The notes below the pieces were generated by a model. It saw only the letters and a list, made by a program, of their open reading frames with translations. It ran no database searches and had not been told where the DNA came from. The position numbers and the translations under genes were made by a program. From assembly GCF_000733925.1 (NCBI RefSeq), contig NZ_JPOO01000001.1, positions 868,001 through 932,000 of the forward strand: a DNA stretch of 64,000 nt, given 5' to 3'. This document shows, piece by piece, positions 42,101 through 51,580 of the stretch; the first letter of the stretch is position 1; each line of letters starts with the position of its first letter. The DNA is from Arenibacter algicola. GTDB lineage: Bacteria; Bacteroidota; Bacteroidia; Flavobacteriales; Flavobacteriaceae.

Positions 42101-43296
42101 TTAAAGTTGGACCCTTTTTTCAAATATAGTCAAAAACTGATTTAGGATTATTCCCCAGTTCCTGATTGGCATGGACCATTTTTTCGTGGCCTCCCTTAGA
42201 GCTAGAAAAGTGGACTTCATAACTGCTTCATCTGTAGGGAACGAGAGCTTGTTCTTGGTGTATTTCCTAATCTTTCCATTTAGATTTTCAATAAGGTTGG
42301 TGGTATAGATAATTTTTCTGATCTCCAAGGGGAATTCATAAAAGGTGGTAGGCTCTTCCCAGTTGTCCCTCCAGCTTTTAATGGCATAGGAATATTTGTG
42401 CTCCCATTTTTCGGCAAAGTCTTCCAGGGCGGCCTTTGCTGCGCTCTGGGTAGGTGCATCGTAAATGTTCTTCATATCCTTTGTAAACTCTTTTTTTTCC
42501 TTCCATACCACGTATCTACAGGCATTTCTGATTTGATGGACCACACAGATTTGGGTCTTGGACTCCGGGAACACGTTCTTGATGGTATCGGTAAAGCCGT
42601 TCAGGTTGTCAGTGGCGGTAATGAGCAGGTCCTGTACGCCCCTTACCTTGATATCGGTCAGTACGGACATCCAAAAGGCAGCGGATTCGTTCTTGCCCAG
42701 CCACAGCCCCAAAACCTCTTTTTTACCGTCCCGGCGAAGGCCAATGGCGATGTACATGGTCTTGTTGATGACTTTGGAGTTCTCCCTTACCTTAAAAACG
42801 ATGCCGTCCATCCAGGTGATCAGGTAAACGGGGTCCAGTGGCCTGTTCTGCCATGCTACGATGTCATTGGTCACCTTGTCCATAATACGCGATATGGTGG
42901 ATGTGGAAACATCAAAGCCGTAAACCTCCCGGATCTGCTCTTCTATGTCCGAATTGCTCATGCCCTTGGCATACAGGCCAATGATGACATTCTCTATCCC
43001 ATCGACCATATTGGTACGCTTGGGGACCAGAATTGGGTTAAAGGGGGCCTCCCTGTCACTTGGGACTTTTATGTCCGTCTCGCCCAGTGAGGTCCTTACT
43101 TTCTTTGAAGCATATCCATTTCGGGTATTGCTCTTATCGGATTGTTGGTGCCTATCATAATCCAAATGAGCATCAAGCTCTCCTTCCAGCATTTTTTCAA
43201 TGCCACGTTTTTGGATGGATTTTAGAAATGAAGTGAGTTCGTCCCTGTCTTGAATTGCTTTAAAAAATCGTCGTTTAGAAAATCTTCTTTCTTCAT
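42101..43296 (-). pseudogene. IS256-family transposase with N-terminal frameshift
   Basis: DDE transposase of the Mutator/IS256 family. From the ATG at 43296 the frame reads MKKEDFLNDDFLKQFKTG, then shifts; one added G in the run GGG near 43243 would give KTGDELTSFLKSIQKRGIEK and join the long frame ending at 42101. That frame has Asp in TWMDGIVFKV, Asp in ITATDNLNGF, the CVVHQIRNA motif and Glu in IENLNGKIRKY. Translation from an internal ATG at 43192 would lack about 35 residues. Function is doubtful unless the shift is an error. Confidence 0.85.
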
Positions 43297-43328
43297 GAGT
43301 GTATAAAATTTAAAATTAAACAAAAAAA

Positions 43329-43354
43329 ATATCGGGGGTCGCGACCCTCGATAT
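43329..43354. repeat. 26-bp palindrome inside the right end of the IS256-family element
   Basis: ATATCGGGGGTCGCGACC continuing CTCGATAT forms a 13-bp stem with a single G-T mismatch and no loop. It lies between the right inverted repeat and the transposase start. It could end read-in transcription or bind transposase. Confidence 0.6.
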
Positions 43355-43436
43355 TTTTTACTTTACACACTTATTGAGATACTAACTAAAAAACCTTCCA
43401 ACCGTGGTATGAGGTTTTTAATTTGTAATCCGTTTG

Positions 43437-46400
43437 CTATTTTTTCCTTTTCAGAACCAACTTATACACACAAGGAATTACCACCAAATTCAAAATAGTA
43501 GCTGATAACAAACCGCCCAAAATGACAACTGCCATAGGGCTTTGAATTTCACTACCGGGTTCGCCACCTTTTAAGGCCAATGGTATCAATGCCAGACCTG
43601 TGGTAAAGGCTGTCATTAATATGGGATTCAATCTATCTAATGCACCTTTCTTTATCAATTGAAAGCCTTGGATTCCTTCTTTTCTTAAATCCTCGTAACG
43701 TGAGACCAAGAGAATACCGTTTCGTGTGGCAATACCAAACAAACTGATAAAACCTATGGTCGCTGCAATACTTATGATACCTGAAGTAAAATACACAATC
43801 ATGATACCACCAATCAAGGCCAAGGGTAAATTGATCAATACCACGAACGCCAGTTTTACGTCCTTGAATTCATAATACAATAAAAGGAAAATGATAGCTA
43901 CGGCGATGATGGCTGTTATTAAAAGCAATTGTGATGCTTTTGATTCACTTTCGAACTGTCCTCCATATTGTACACGATAGCCTTCTGGCATATTTACATT
44001 GTTGCCCACGACTTCCTTTATTTCGTTAACAGCACCACGTAAATCCCTGCCTTGAACATTGGCGGCGACCACAATCTTTCGTTGTACATCTTCCCGATTG
44101 ATGGTGTTTGGACTGCTTACCGATTGAACGGTTGCCAAGTCGCCCAGCGTGGTTTGTCCACCATTTGGTAAACTAATCAAGGTTTTGTTGATGTTCTCAA
44201 TATTGTCCCGAAACGGTTTTTCATAGCGAACCACCAAATCAAAATATTGCTGACCTTCATAAATCTCGCCCGCTTCTTCCCCCGCAAAAGCGATATCTAC
44301 TTGTTCCATTAAATTGCCAACTGTCATTCCATAAGCCGAGAGAATTTGGCGTTTGGGTTTAATACGAATTTGAGGCACTTCAATTTGTTGGTCAACCGCA
44401 ACATCTGCCAGTCCATCAATATCCTTGATGTTCTGTTCTACGCTTTTACCAACTTCAAACAGTCGCTGTAAATCTGAACCAAAAATCTTTATGGCAATAT
44501 TGGCCCGTGTACCTGAAAGCATATGGTCTATACGGTGGGCGATGGGTTGCCCCAAAGTAATGTTGACACCTGGTGCAACGCTCAAATTGTTTCGGACTTC
44601 TTCAAAGAATTCTTCTTTTGTTTTGTCCTCAAGCATAAAGGGCACATCAATTTCCGAAGCATTGACACCTTGTGCGTGTTCGTCCAATTCGGCACGGCCT
44701 TGTCTTCTTGTAACGACGGCTACTTCGGGCATATCCAATAGTATAGTTTCGATTAATTTACCTGTCTTGTTGCTTTCTTCTAAAGACATTCCTGGTGGAC
44801 CGACTACACTTATTACCAAAGAGCCCTCGTTAAATTCAGGAAGAAAACTCCTTCCCAACTGTGTGACCACTAAAAGACTTAACAGAAAGGCAATCACAGT
44901 TACGCCAATAATGGTTTTGGGTATTCTTGTGGCACGTTCCAAAAGGTTGCCATAATGCTTTTGTAACCATCGCTCCACGCGTGTACCTTCTGCCTGCTTG
45001 TTCAAAAGTTTTTCGTTATCCAACAAATAGGAACATAGAATAGGCGTGACGGTTACGGCAACAACCAACGAGGTCAAGACCGAAGTCACAAATGCTATTC
45101 CCAGTGGTTGCAACAAACGACCTTCCATTCCGCTTAAAAAGAACAAGGGAACAAATGATACAATAATAATTAGGGTTGCAATAATGATGGAACTTCTAAT
45201 CTCTACCGAAGCATCACGCACTACTTTTATGGTCGATTCCCGCTCCGATTTCGGTTTTCTGATGTTTTCGCGCAAGCGTTTATACACATTTTCCACATCG
45301 ATGATGGCATCATCTACCAATGCTCCTATGGCAATGGCCATACCACCCAAACTCATTGTATTTATGGTGTAACCCAGCCATTTTAATATGATGATGGAAA
45401 CCAATAATGAAATAGGGATAGCCAGCAAGGAAATAACGGTAGTCCTCCAATTCATTAAAAAGATGAACAGGATAATCATTACAAAGAAAGCTCCTTCTAA
45501 AAGAGTCATATTTAGATTACTAATAGAAGCATCTATGAAATCTGACTGCCTAAAGATTTGACTTTTGATGTTGACACCTTTGGGCAGGGTTTTTTGCAAA
45601 TCTGCAATAGCTTCGTCCAAGCGGTCTGTCAGCTCCAAGGTGTTTACATCGGGCTGTTTAGAAATGGTCAGAATCACAGCGGGATTTGCGTTTAATGAAC
45701 CATCGCCAATTTTATCAGCTGCACCAATTTGTACGGTTGCAACGTCTTTGATCTTAATAGTTTGACCATTCACTTCTTTAAGAACCGCTTCTTGTAATTC
45801 TTCCAGCGCATAGGCTCTACCGCTTCCCTTAATGATGTACTGATTGCCATATTGATTGATGACACCACCGGGCGCATTTTGATTTGCTTCCTTAACGTGT
45901 TCTACCAATTCTGATAGGCTCACGTCGTAATACTTCATCTTTTCGGGATTGGCAAATACTTGGTATTGTTTGTAATCGCCGCCAATGACTACCACATTTG
46001 CAATACCGCCTATGGCTTTTATACGCGGCCTGATGGTCCAGTCGGATAAGGTTCGCAGTTCCATTGGTGAAAGGCTATCCGATGTCACTCCCAAGAGCAT
46101 TATTTCGCCCATAATGGATGAAATAGGTGCCATCGTTGGTGCTCCTATGCCTTCGGGTAGGTTCTCTCGAACCATCGGGATACGTTCGCTCACGATTTGT
46201 CTGGCACGGTAAATATCCGTTCCCCATTCAAATTCTACCCAAACAATGGAAACACCTGCCGCCGATGAGGAACGGATTCGCCTTACATTGGGTGAACCGT
46301 TTAAGGCAGTTTCCAGTTGATAGGTCACTAATTTTTCTACTTCTTCAGATTCCATTCCGTGGGCTTCGGTAAGAATGGTTACCGTAGGTGCCGTGAGGTC

Positions 46401-46520
46401 TGGGAATACATCCACGTTCATAGTACGCGCATAATAGATTCCCAAAACGCTCAATGCAACCGCTCCCAAAAGAATGAGCAATCTGTTTTGAAGTGAAATT
46501 GATAATATTTTGTTTAGCAT
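43437..46520 (-). CDS. czcA: CzcA/CusA-family heavy-metal RND pump (stand-alone)
   Basis: 1027-residue inner-membrane proton/metal antiporter with 12 helices. It shows MNVDVFPDLTAPTVTILTEA near the start, the helix-4 motif GGMAIAIGALVDDAIIDVEN with acidic proton-relay residues, and the second-half motifs GIATRNGILLVSRYEDL and LALKGGEPGSEIQSPM. Unlike the pump at 21234 it has no TolC fusion; its channel is a separate gene (48366). It ends the minus-strand operon, 51 bases from the IS256-family element. Metal specificity (Co/Zn/Cd versus Cu/Ag) is unsettled. Confidence 0.93.
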   Translation of the reverse strand: MLNKILSISLQNRLLILLGAVALSVLGIYYARTMNVDVFPDLTAPTVTILTEAHGMESEEVEKLVTYQLETALNGSPNVRRIRSSSAAGVSIVWVEFEWGTDIYRARQIVSERIPMVRENLPEGIGAPTMAPISSIMGEIMLLGVTSDSLSPMELRTLSDWTIRPRIKAIGGIANVVVIGGDYKQYQVFANPEKMKYYDVSLSELVEHVKEANQNAPGGVINQYGNQYIIKGSGRAYALEELQEAVLKEVNGQTIKIKDVATVQIGAADKIGDGSLNANPAVILTISKQPDVNTLELTDRLDEAIADLQKTLPKGVNIKSQIFRQSDFIDASISNLNMTLLEGAFFVMIILFIFLMNWRTTVISLLAIPISLLVSIIILKWLGYTINTMSLGGMAIAIGALVDDAIIDVENVYKRLRENIRKPKSERESTIKVVRDASVEIRSSIIIATLIIIVSFVPLFFLSGMEGRLLQPLGIAFVTSVLTSLVVAVTVTPILCSYLLDNEKLLNKQAEGTRVERWLQKHYGNLLERATRIPKTIIGVTVIAFLLSLLVVTQLGRSFLPEFNEGSLVISVVGPPGMSLEESNKTGKLIETILLDMPEVAVVTRRQGRAELDEHAQGVNASEIDVPFMLEDKTKEEFFEEVRNNLSVAPGVNITLGQPIAHRIDHMLSGTRANIAIKIFGSDLQRLFEVGKSVEQNIKDIDGLADVAVDQQIEVPQIRIKPKRQILSAYGMTVGNLMEQVDIAFAGEEAGEIYEGQQYFDLVVRYEKPFRDNIENINKTLISLPNGGQTTLGDLATVQSVSSPNTINREDVQRKIVVAANVQGRDLRGAVNEIKEVVGNNVNMPEGYRVQYGGQFESESKASQLLLITAIIAVAIIFLLLYYEFKDVKLAFVVLINLPLALIGGIMIVYFTSGIISIAATIGFISLFGIATRNGILLVSRYEDLRKEGIQGFQLIKKGALDRLNPILMTAFTTGLALIPLALKGGEPGSEIQSPMAVVILGGLLSATILNLVVIPCVYKLVLKRKK

Positions 46521-46532
46521 TTCTCTTTGTTT

Positions 46533-48035
46533 TTAATGTTCGTGGCCGTGCGCCGGTGTAGAACCGGACATTGAAGCCATTTTAACTTGATACGCTCCAG
46601 TTGTTACCACCACTTCGCCCACTTGCAGACCTTCTAGTATCTCTACATTTTTGCCATTACGCTTTCCAATCTTGACAGGTCGTCTTTCAAAACTTTCGCC
46701 TGATAGTTGAACGATAACTGAATAGCTTCCATAGTCTTCCAAGAGAGCATTCATAGGAATCATTGTGTTCTGTGTTGCATTTCCCATCGTTATCTGAACA
46801 GGTGTTAGACTTCCTATTGGCATATCGACGGTAGCATTGACTTCTGCAAAAACAGAAATCAAAGGGTTTTCACGTTCCACGTCCTTACCAATCGAAAGGA
46901 TTTTGCCTTCGGCATCAGTTACGTCTTTCCATTGGTTATCATTATCCTGATACCATATACCTTGTACATTGCCCATCGCAAGTCCGTAGTTGGGTGCTAA
47001 TTGCGCTTTTAAAACTCTGGATTGATGCGTCCCAACGGTTACAAGTGTAACACCTTGTTCTACATAATCGCCATTTGAAACAGTTATGGATTTGATAAAG
47101 CCATCAAAAGGTGCTCGTATTTGTTTACTTCCGCCCGATACACCGGATACCAATGATTGATAGTTGGCTTTGGCTATCTCGAAACTGCTCTCTACTTTTT
47201 CAAATTCAGATTTTGGGACTATTTTGGATTCGTATAGCTCTTTCTTCCTTTCATATTCCGATTTGGCCTGTTGGAATGTCGCTTTAGCAGAAGCGATATC
47301 CGTACTTAAATTATTGGATGCCAATCCTTGACTGTTCAAGCTCATCAACAACTGACCCTGTTTTACCGCTGTACCTTCCGTAAGGTTATTTACCTTAAAA
47401 TCTACCACACCATTGGATTTTGCCGCCAAGGACTTGGTTGAACCTTGCGATGGCATCCAAACACCGGACGTATTGATGACATCGTAAATTTTACCCGAAA
47501 TTACAGGTGCGGTCTGAAAATCGATTTTCCAAGCTTGCTCCTTTAAGAACGAGATTCCTGCATCATCTTCTTCCGTACCCAAAGTTTTTATGGCCTCATC
47601 CGTGGTGGCATATACCATTACATCATCAATGGAAATTTTATCTGAATATTTTGGTGTTGTCAATTCAAAAACCAATTGATAGTTTCCAGCTTCTTTCGGT
47701 TGTATGGCAGGCGAAAAAATACCTGGTGACGAAGGCGCATTTGCCTTATTTCTGATGCCCTTTCCATCTTTTATTAAACTGACCGTTACAGAACCTTCAC
47801 GAACGGGCTGGTGTTTATCCAAAACCGTAAAGTGGGCTGCGAATTTACTTCCGTTACCTACTATAAGCGCAGGAAACTCAACAAAGAGTTCTGTTTTATC
47901 CGTCCAGACAGTATAGCTCAATCGTGGATTTTCTTCGCCCACGTGACTACCATCTTCATTATGTGCGTGTGCGTCTTCTGACTTGTTATTGCATGACATT
48001 GCCAAAAAGGCGAGCACTATTATTATATATTTCAT
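46533..48035 (-). CDS. czcB: RND periplasmic adaptor (CzcB/CusB type)
   Basis: 500-residue lipoprotein (signal IIIVLAFLAMSC) followed by the His/Asp segment EDAHAHNEDGSH. It has an extra N-terminal domain before the adaptor core (LSYTVWTDKTELFVEFPALI), a metal-binding extension found in long CusB-like adaptors. Barrel-sandwich, hairpin (FQQAKSEYERKKELYESKIV) and beta-barrel regions follow, and the tail ends GHEH. It is 12 bases upstream of the pump gene. It links pump and TolC channel and may hand over periplasmic metal. Confidence 0.92.
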   Translation of the reverse strand: MKYIIIVLAFLAMSCNNKSEDAHAHNEDGSHVGEENPRLSYTVWTDKTELFVEFPALIVGNGSKFAAHFTVLDKHQPVREGSVTVSLIKDGKGIRNKANAPSSPGIFSPAIQPKEAGNYQLVFELTTPKYSDKISIDDVMVYATTDEAIKTLGTEEDDAGISFLKEQAWKIDFQTAPVISGKIYDVINTSGVWMPSQGSTKSLAAKSNGVVDFKVNNLTEGTAVKQGQLLMSLNSQGLASNNLSTDIASAKATFQQAKSEYERKKELYESKIVPKSEFEKVESSFEIAKANYQSLVSGVSGGSKQIRAPFDGFIKSITVSNGDYVEQGVTLVTVGTHQSRVLKAQLAPNYGLAMGNVQGIWYQDNDNQWKDVTDAEGKILSIGKDVERENPLISVFAEVNATVDMPIGSLTPVQITMGNATQNTMIPMNALLEDYGSYSVIVQLSGESFERRPVKIGKRNGKNVEILEGLQVGEVVVTTGAYQVKMASMSGSTPAHGHEH

Positions 48036-48056
48036 CTTTCGTATGTATTTGATTTT

Positions 48057-48347
48057 TTAATGGTCGTGGTGTTCAGAACCATCTTCGTGTTTGTGGGTAT
48101 CAGAATCATCATCTGAATGGTTGCCGTCAGAATCGTGGTCGTGACCGTGGTCATCTGCCTTTGTTCCCATAGAATCTTTTCCTACTTCAAATTCTTCTTG
48201 TTCTATGTCTTCCTCGTGCATATGGCTTCCATCTTCATTGTGTTCGTGACCGTGGTCATCTGTACTCTCTTTTTTTGCTTCCCTACAACTGGTTACCAAA
48301 AAAGTTGATGCGATTGCTATTGCGAATATTGTTTTTGTAATTTTCAT
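48057..48347 (-). CDS. Histidine/aspartate-rich small lipoprotein
   Basis: 96 residues: lipoprotein signal (IFAIAIASTFLVTSC), then about 75 residues dominated by His, Asp and Glu in repeated units such as DDHGHEHNEDGSHMHEED and DDHGHDHDSDGNHSDDDS. It ends HEDGSEHHDH. No folded domain is apparent. The composition and position between the TolC and adaptor genes imply a periplasmic metal buffer feeding the pump. The repeats HEHNEDGSH also occur in the adaptor's N-terminus, so the two may share an origin. Confidence 0.75.
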   Translation of the reverse strand: MKITKTIFAIAIASTFLVTSCREAKKESTDDHGHEHNEDGSHMHEEDIEQEEFEVGKDSMGTKADDHGHDHDSDGNHSDDDSDTHKHEDGSEHHDH

Positions 48348-48365
48348 AATCTTTGTTTTTAAGGT

Positions 48366-49550
48366 TTATAAAGTATGTTTTAATAATTGTGCCTGTAATA
48401 ATTGTACTTCCTTTTCCATTTGCAGCATTCTGTCAGATGCATTACGGTAGAATTGAAGCTCCACATAGTAGTCCATAAACGAAAATTCGCCCAGCATATA
48501 GGCCTTAAAGAGCAGTTGTTCGCTGTTTAAGTTGGCCATTGTGGTTTGATACTCATTGTATTTTTCAAGCATCAATTCGTATCGGTTGTATGTTTCCTGA
48601 AATTGGGTATATAGCGAAGCGGTAATGACTTGAGTATTCGATTTTTGGTACTCATAATCGGCTTTGGCCGATTTTACCTTGTTCTTGCTATTCCACAACG
48701 GAATGGAAAGACCACCATAAAAACCCGAAAAATTACTGCCACTAACACCTTGATAATTGTAACCAAGTGCCATATTGGGCAATACCTTGTTTTTTTCCAG
48801 TTTTACTTTTTGAAGCGAAGCCGTTTCAGTAACCTTTAAACTTTGTAAAGAAGGGTCGTTTGCCAACTTTTCTTGCCAAAGCGTTTCTACCGTAGCCACC
48901 TCGATAGGTAAATCGATACTTGCTGTAAAGCTATCAATGGCATTTCCGCCGTTCAAGGTTTTGAGTTTGGACAGTACAATTTGGATTTCACTATCAATCT
49001 GTTGAACAACGAATTGCTCGTGAATCCAAGCGATTTTCGCCTTGTTCAAATCCAAAATACCGACTTGCTCTTTATCATAAAGCTCTTGAATCTGGTCAAA
49101 AACCTGTTTGCCCTGGGTTCTTCTTTTGGTTTCAATGGCTTTCTGCTTTTGAAGGAAAACGAGTTTAATCAATACCGATTTTGCTTCCAACAAAACTTCC
49201 TGCCGCTTTTTGGCATAGGACGTTTGCAGTTGTATCGACTTTAAGTCGTTCCATTTACTGCGTGAACCATAAACCGTCGGAAACTCGAAGGATTGCGATA
49301 TTTCATATTCGGAATAATTCCCCGTTGCGTTATCGCCAAATGGCAAATTATAGCCTGAAAGCTGTGGGTCGGGTAAATTATTGGCGCTCTTGTTTTCGAG
49401 CTGTTGACTTTCAATGAACGATTGATAGCCTTTTAACTCTGTGTTGTTCTGTTCTATTTCGTTAAGCAATTCCCCAATGTTTTTATCCTGTGAGAAACCA
49501 TTAACAAAGAACAGGCATCCGCAAATCGCGGATACGATATATTTTTTCAT
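48366..49550 (-). CDS. czcC: TolC/CzcC-family outer-membrane efflux channel
   Basis: 394 residues with a signal peptide (AICGCLFFVNGFSQ) and the two-repeat coiled-coil architecture of outer-membrane efflux proteins. NLPDPQLSGYNLPFGD and FYGGLSIPLWNSKNKVKSAK mark the usual strand/helix junctions of the two repeats. It is the first transport gene of this operon and the separate counterpart of the C-terminal half of the fusion at 21234. Confidence 0.9.
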   Translation of the reverse strand: MKKYIVSAICGCLFFVNGFSQDKNIGELLNEIEQNNTELKGYQSFIESQQLENKSANNLPDPQLSGYNLPFGDNATGNYSEYEISQSFEFPTVYGSRSKWNDLKSIQLQTSYAKKRQEVLLEAKSVLIKLVFLQKQKAIETKRRTQGKQVFDQIQELYDKEQVGILDLNKAKIAWIHEQFVVQQIDSEIQIVLSKLKTLNGGNAIDSFTASIDLPIEVATVETLWQEKLANDPSLQSLKVTETASLQKVKLEKNKVLPNMALGYNYQGVSGSNFSGFYGGLSIPLWNSKNKVKSAKADYEYQKSNTQVITASLYTQFQETYNRYELMLEKYNEYQTTMANLNSEQLLFKAYMLGEFSFMDYYVELQFYRNASDRMLQMEKEVQLLQAQLLKHTL

Positions 49551-49621
49551 TGTTTGAAATTTTAGGTTTAATCTTAGTGCATAAAAGGATTTCTACCTTA
49601 GCGGTAGGTATTCCTAAACGA

Positions 49622-50062
49622 TTAACCTAAAGATGGTGGGCCCCGTAAATCGAGGGATGAGAGGTAAGGATTAAAATGATTGTTGGGTGAATGATAAATT
49701 GGCGGTTTAGAGTTTTGCCTACTATCAACGACATAAAATTCCTGAAAATCAGATGTAGGTTTTACCACATTATCATCTACGATAGTCTGCCGCTCAACGG
49801 TATTCCTTTTAAGTACAACAATATCGCTGGATACCGTGGAATGGACGTGCATATCCATAAAGAACCCAAAGAAACCGTATGGGGATTCTTCTTTCTCGTG
49901 AGAACTGTCATCGTGATGATGGTGTTCGCCAGTATGGGCAATATCTGAATGGGAATGCGTTTCCTCGTGCTGATGATGCAAATGTGGAAATGCCTGATGC
50001 AGCACCATTAGGCTAAACAAGCCCAAAAAGAAAAATGCCGATATTTTATTTGGTTTTTGCAT
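49622..50062 (-). CDS. Histidine-rich exported protein ahead of the RND operon
   Basis: 146 residues from the ATG complementary to 50060-50062. A signal/anchor segment (ISAFFFLGLFSLMVLHQAFP) is followed by a His cluster (HLHHQHEETHSHSD, GEHHHHDDSSHEKEE) and a C-terminus ending DLRGPPSLG. It probably binds metal in the periplasm. Its place 71 bases before the TolC gene and the PP-type tail parallel the proteins at 20720 and 38216. No named family recognised. Confidence 0.65.
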   Translation of the reverse strand: MQKPNKISAFFFLGLFSLMVLHQAFPHLHHQHEETHSHSDIAHTGEHHHHDDSSHEKEESPYGFFGFFMDMHVHSTVSSDIVVLKRNTVERQTIVDDNVVKPTSDFQEFYVVDSRQNSKPPIYHSPNNHFNPYLSSLDLRGPPSLG

Positions 50063-50068
50063 CAACTA

Positions 50069-50076
50069 CAAAAGTA
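50069..50076 (-). promoter_or_regulatory. -7 box for the second RND operon
   Basis: On the minus strand TACTTTTG (TAnnTTTG) lies 6 bases before the ATG of the His-rich exported protein, again implying a minimal leader. The whole block 50062-43437 can be read from here. Confidence 0.5.
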
Positions 50077-50542
50077 TGAAAATTATCTTTGGTAACAATA
50101 GGACAATTGTGCTGTAGTAAAAAGTTAAGCGTAATAGTTTATATCTTTTAGCGTTTCCTATTTCTCTGCTTGGTTAAATGCTTTGGGGCCAAAAAATCAT
50201 ACTGAGAAATGAATAAGCTGAGTAACATATTTACGATTACTTTTGATAAATATATGAATAATTGTATCCAGAAGTGCACAAGTAACAGGTGAGGGAACTC
50301 TACCGCTTCTGGGAATAGGATTATAGTAAGTGGTCTTTAATTATTTGAGATAGAACATTCCATGAAAATTTCAGGAACACCACCGCTAAAGAATCGAGAG
50401 TCGTTATTAACGATGCATAGGCAATCGTAAAATGTTCGTTGGTAAAATTGCTTGGTAACGCCTGTAGGAATTTTTTATTGCTATACCAGATTGCAAAACC
50501 TGGAAAAGCTAGCCGTTGAATTTTTAGAGAGTAAAAAATAAT

Positions 50543-50659
50543 ATGCAAAATAAAAAGCACTACGGTGATAGATTTGGATGGTTCATGGATGTACTTATGG
50601 GAGTAGACGACGGAATTTTAAATACTTCCTTGATAGTTTGTTTGTCATGTTTAATATGA
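50543..50659 (+). pseudogene. VIT1/CCC1-family transporter N-terminal fragment
   Basis: 38 residues reading YGDRFGWFMDVLMGVDDGIL then NTSLIVCL. The pattern G-W-x(3)-L-G-x-D-D-G-I-x-x-T-S-L matches the first helix of vacuolar-iron-transporter-like proteins. It stops at TGA 50657-50659, and no continuation is clear in other frames. A dead fragment of an Fe/Mn transporter gene is the best reading. Confidence 0.55.
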
Positions 50660-51320
50660 AAATTGGTCAGACGGGCGACGGTAATTCCGTTCAGCCGCAA
50701 ATCCTTTTCTTCTTTCATTTTTGGGAATGCCTTTAATTCACTGGCATATCAAATGGCAGTGCAAGGTTTATCGTATTTAAAATATCTGTCCATGATAGCT
50801 TTTTGTCATTTTAAAAGTGCAAGGCTATTTTCAACTTCATCGCCTATTTATGTGTCCACCTTTTTGCCCCGATCACTTCGGATAAACAGCGACATAGTAT
50901 TGGCATCTATGAATCTGATACCGTTGTCCCTGCCGTTTGAGGGTAGATAAATGTCAGGTGTATGATCCTGACTTTTTGATGATATAGAAGATTTGCCACT
51001 TGATAGGGTTGGGAAGCCGATCTAATTGCCAATTTTCTAGTATCGAAGGTCAATAGTTTCTTTGGCGATAATCTCTCCTTTACTCAAAATTAGAACTTAA
51101 ACGGCTCACTTTTTTTGAAGTTTAATATTTCTGAAGTGAAATCAATAATCAGTAAAAAAGTAAGTTATAGTGTATTTGTGTTGATTTGTAGTTTGATTTG
51201 GTTTGTGTCCCGAACCATAAGTTAAAATTGAATTCAATTGTAAACATTTGAGATCAAAAAGTCCAACTTGAAACCTATACACCCGAAAAATTAATTTGTT
51301 GTACCTATGTTGTACCTGAA
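50660..51320. other. Gene-poor region between the VIT fragment and the tRNA genes
   Basis: I see no intact gene. The minus strand between about 50950 and 50640 gives protein-like but interrupted stretches (DNGIRFIDANTMSLFIRSDR, GDEVENSLALLK, KEEKDLRLNGITVARLTNF) that suggest another decayed gene. I cannot assign it. The rest is AT-rich DNA. Confidence 0.35.
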
Positions 51321-51324
51321 TAAA

Positions 51325-51353
51325 AAAAGCCAGCTTTATAAAAGCTGGCTTTT
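51325..51353. terminator. Rho-independent-type hairpin before tRNA-Leu
   Basis: AAAAGCCAGCTTT and AAAGCTGGCTTTT form a long stem with a three-base loop, followed by CCTTTG. It lies just downstream of the minus-strand tRNA cluster, so it probably ends that transcript. Confidence 0.75.
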
Positions 51354-51359
51354 CCTTTG

Positions 51360-51443
51360 TACTCGAGGCGGGACTTGAACCCGCACGGACTAATGTCCAT
51401 TGGATTTTAAGTCCAACGTGTCTACCAATTCCACCACTCGAGC
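51360..51443 (-). tRNA. tRNA-Leu (anticodon TAA)
   Basis: On the minus strand the acceptor GCTCGAG pairs with CTCGAGT. The D-arm region contains TGGTAGACACG, the anticodon stem-loop is GGACT-TAA-AATCC, a long variable arm (ATGGACATTAGTCCGT) marks a class II tRNA, and the T-arm has GGTTCAAGTCC. About 84 bases including the discriminator; CCA is not encoded. Confidence 0.95.
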
Positions 51444-51477
51444 CTAACTGCTCAGAGCAGTAGAGATTTTACAATGG

Positions 51478-51526
51478 AGCGAAAAACGGGATTCGAACCT
51501 GCCTGCAGCAGGCAGGCCCGCGACCT
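51478..51526 (-). pseudogene. tRNA-Gly 3' fragment interrupted by an 18-bp palindrome
   Basis: AGCGAAAAACGGGATTCGAA (51478 on) and CCCGCGACCT (51517-51526) are identical to the 3' end of the tRNA-Gly at 51581. Between them is CTGCCTGCAGCAGGCAGG, an 18-bp near-palindrome. The 5' half of the tRNA is missing. It could be the remnant of a tRNA array or an integration (att) duplicate. Confidence 0.8.
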
Positions 51527-51580
51527 AGGTCGCTATACAGAACGATTGTCTATTGCCGTCTTTCAACTTTCAAGAAAATG

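Larger units (their letters stand above)
42050..43386 (-). mobile_element. IS256-family insertion sequence
   Basis: 1337-bp element. The left end begins GACACTATCCCTTAAAGTG and the right end, on the complement, begins GTTAGTATCTCAATAAGTG; both continue TGTAAA. An 8-bp target duplication TAAAAAAC lies at 42042-42049 and 43387-43394, the size expected for the family. The single transposase gene reads toward the left end. The target is intergenic, between the TlpA gene and czcA. Confidence 0.88.

Noticed and set aside
42101..43296. Programmed -1 frameshift in the IS256 transposase at the TTTTTTAAAG run
   Set aside because: A slip there skips the normal QFKTG residues. Adding one G to the later GGG run restores the expected family sequence more simply.
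50321..50560. Minus-strand 79-codon membrane protein
   Set aside because: Hydrophobic only in part, no recognisable family, and it overlaps the VIT remnant. Left unannotated.
50663..50950. Plus-strand 95-codon gene
   Set aside because: Looks like the shadow of an interrupted minus-strand coding trace.
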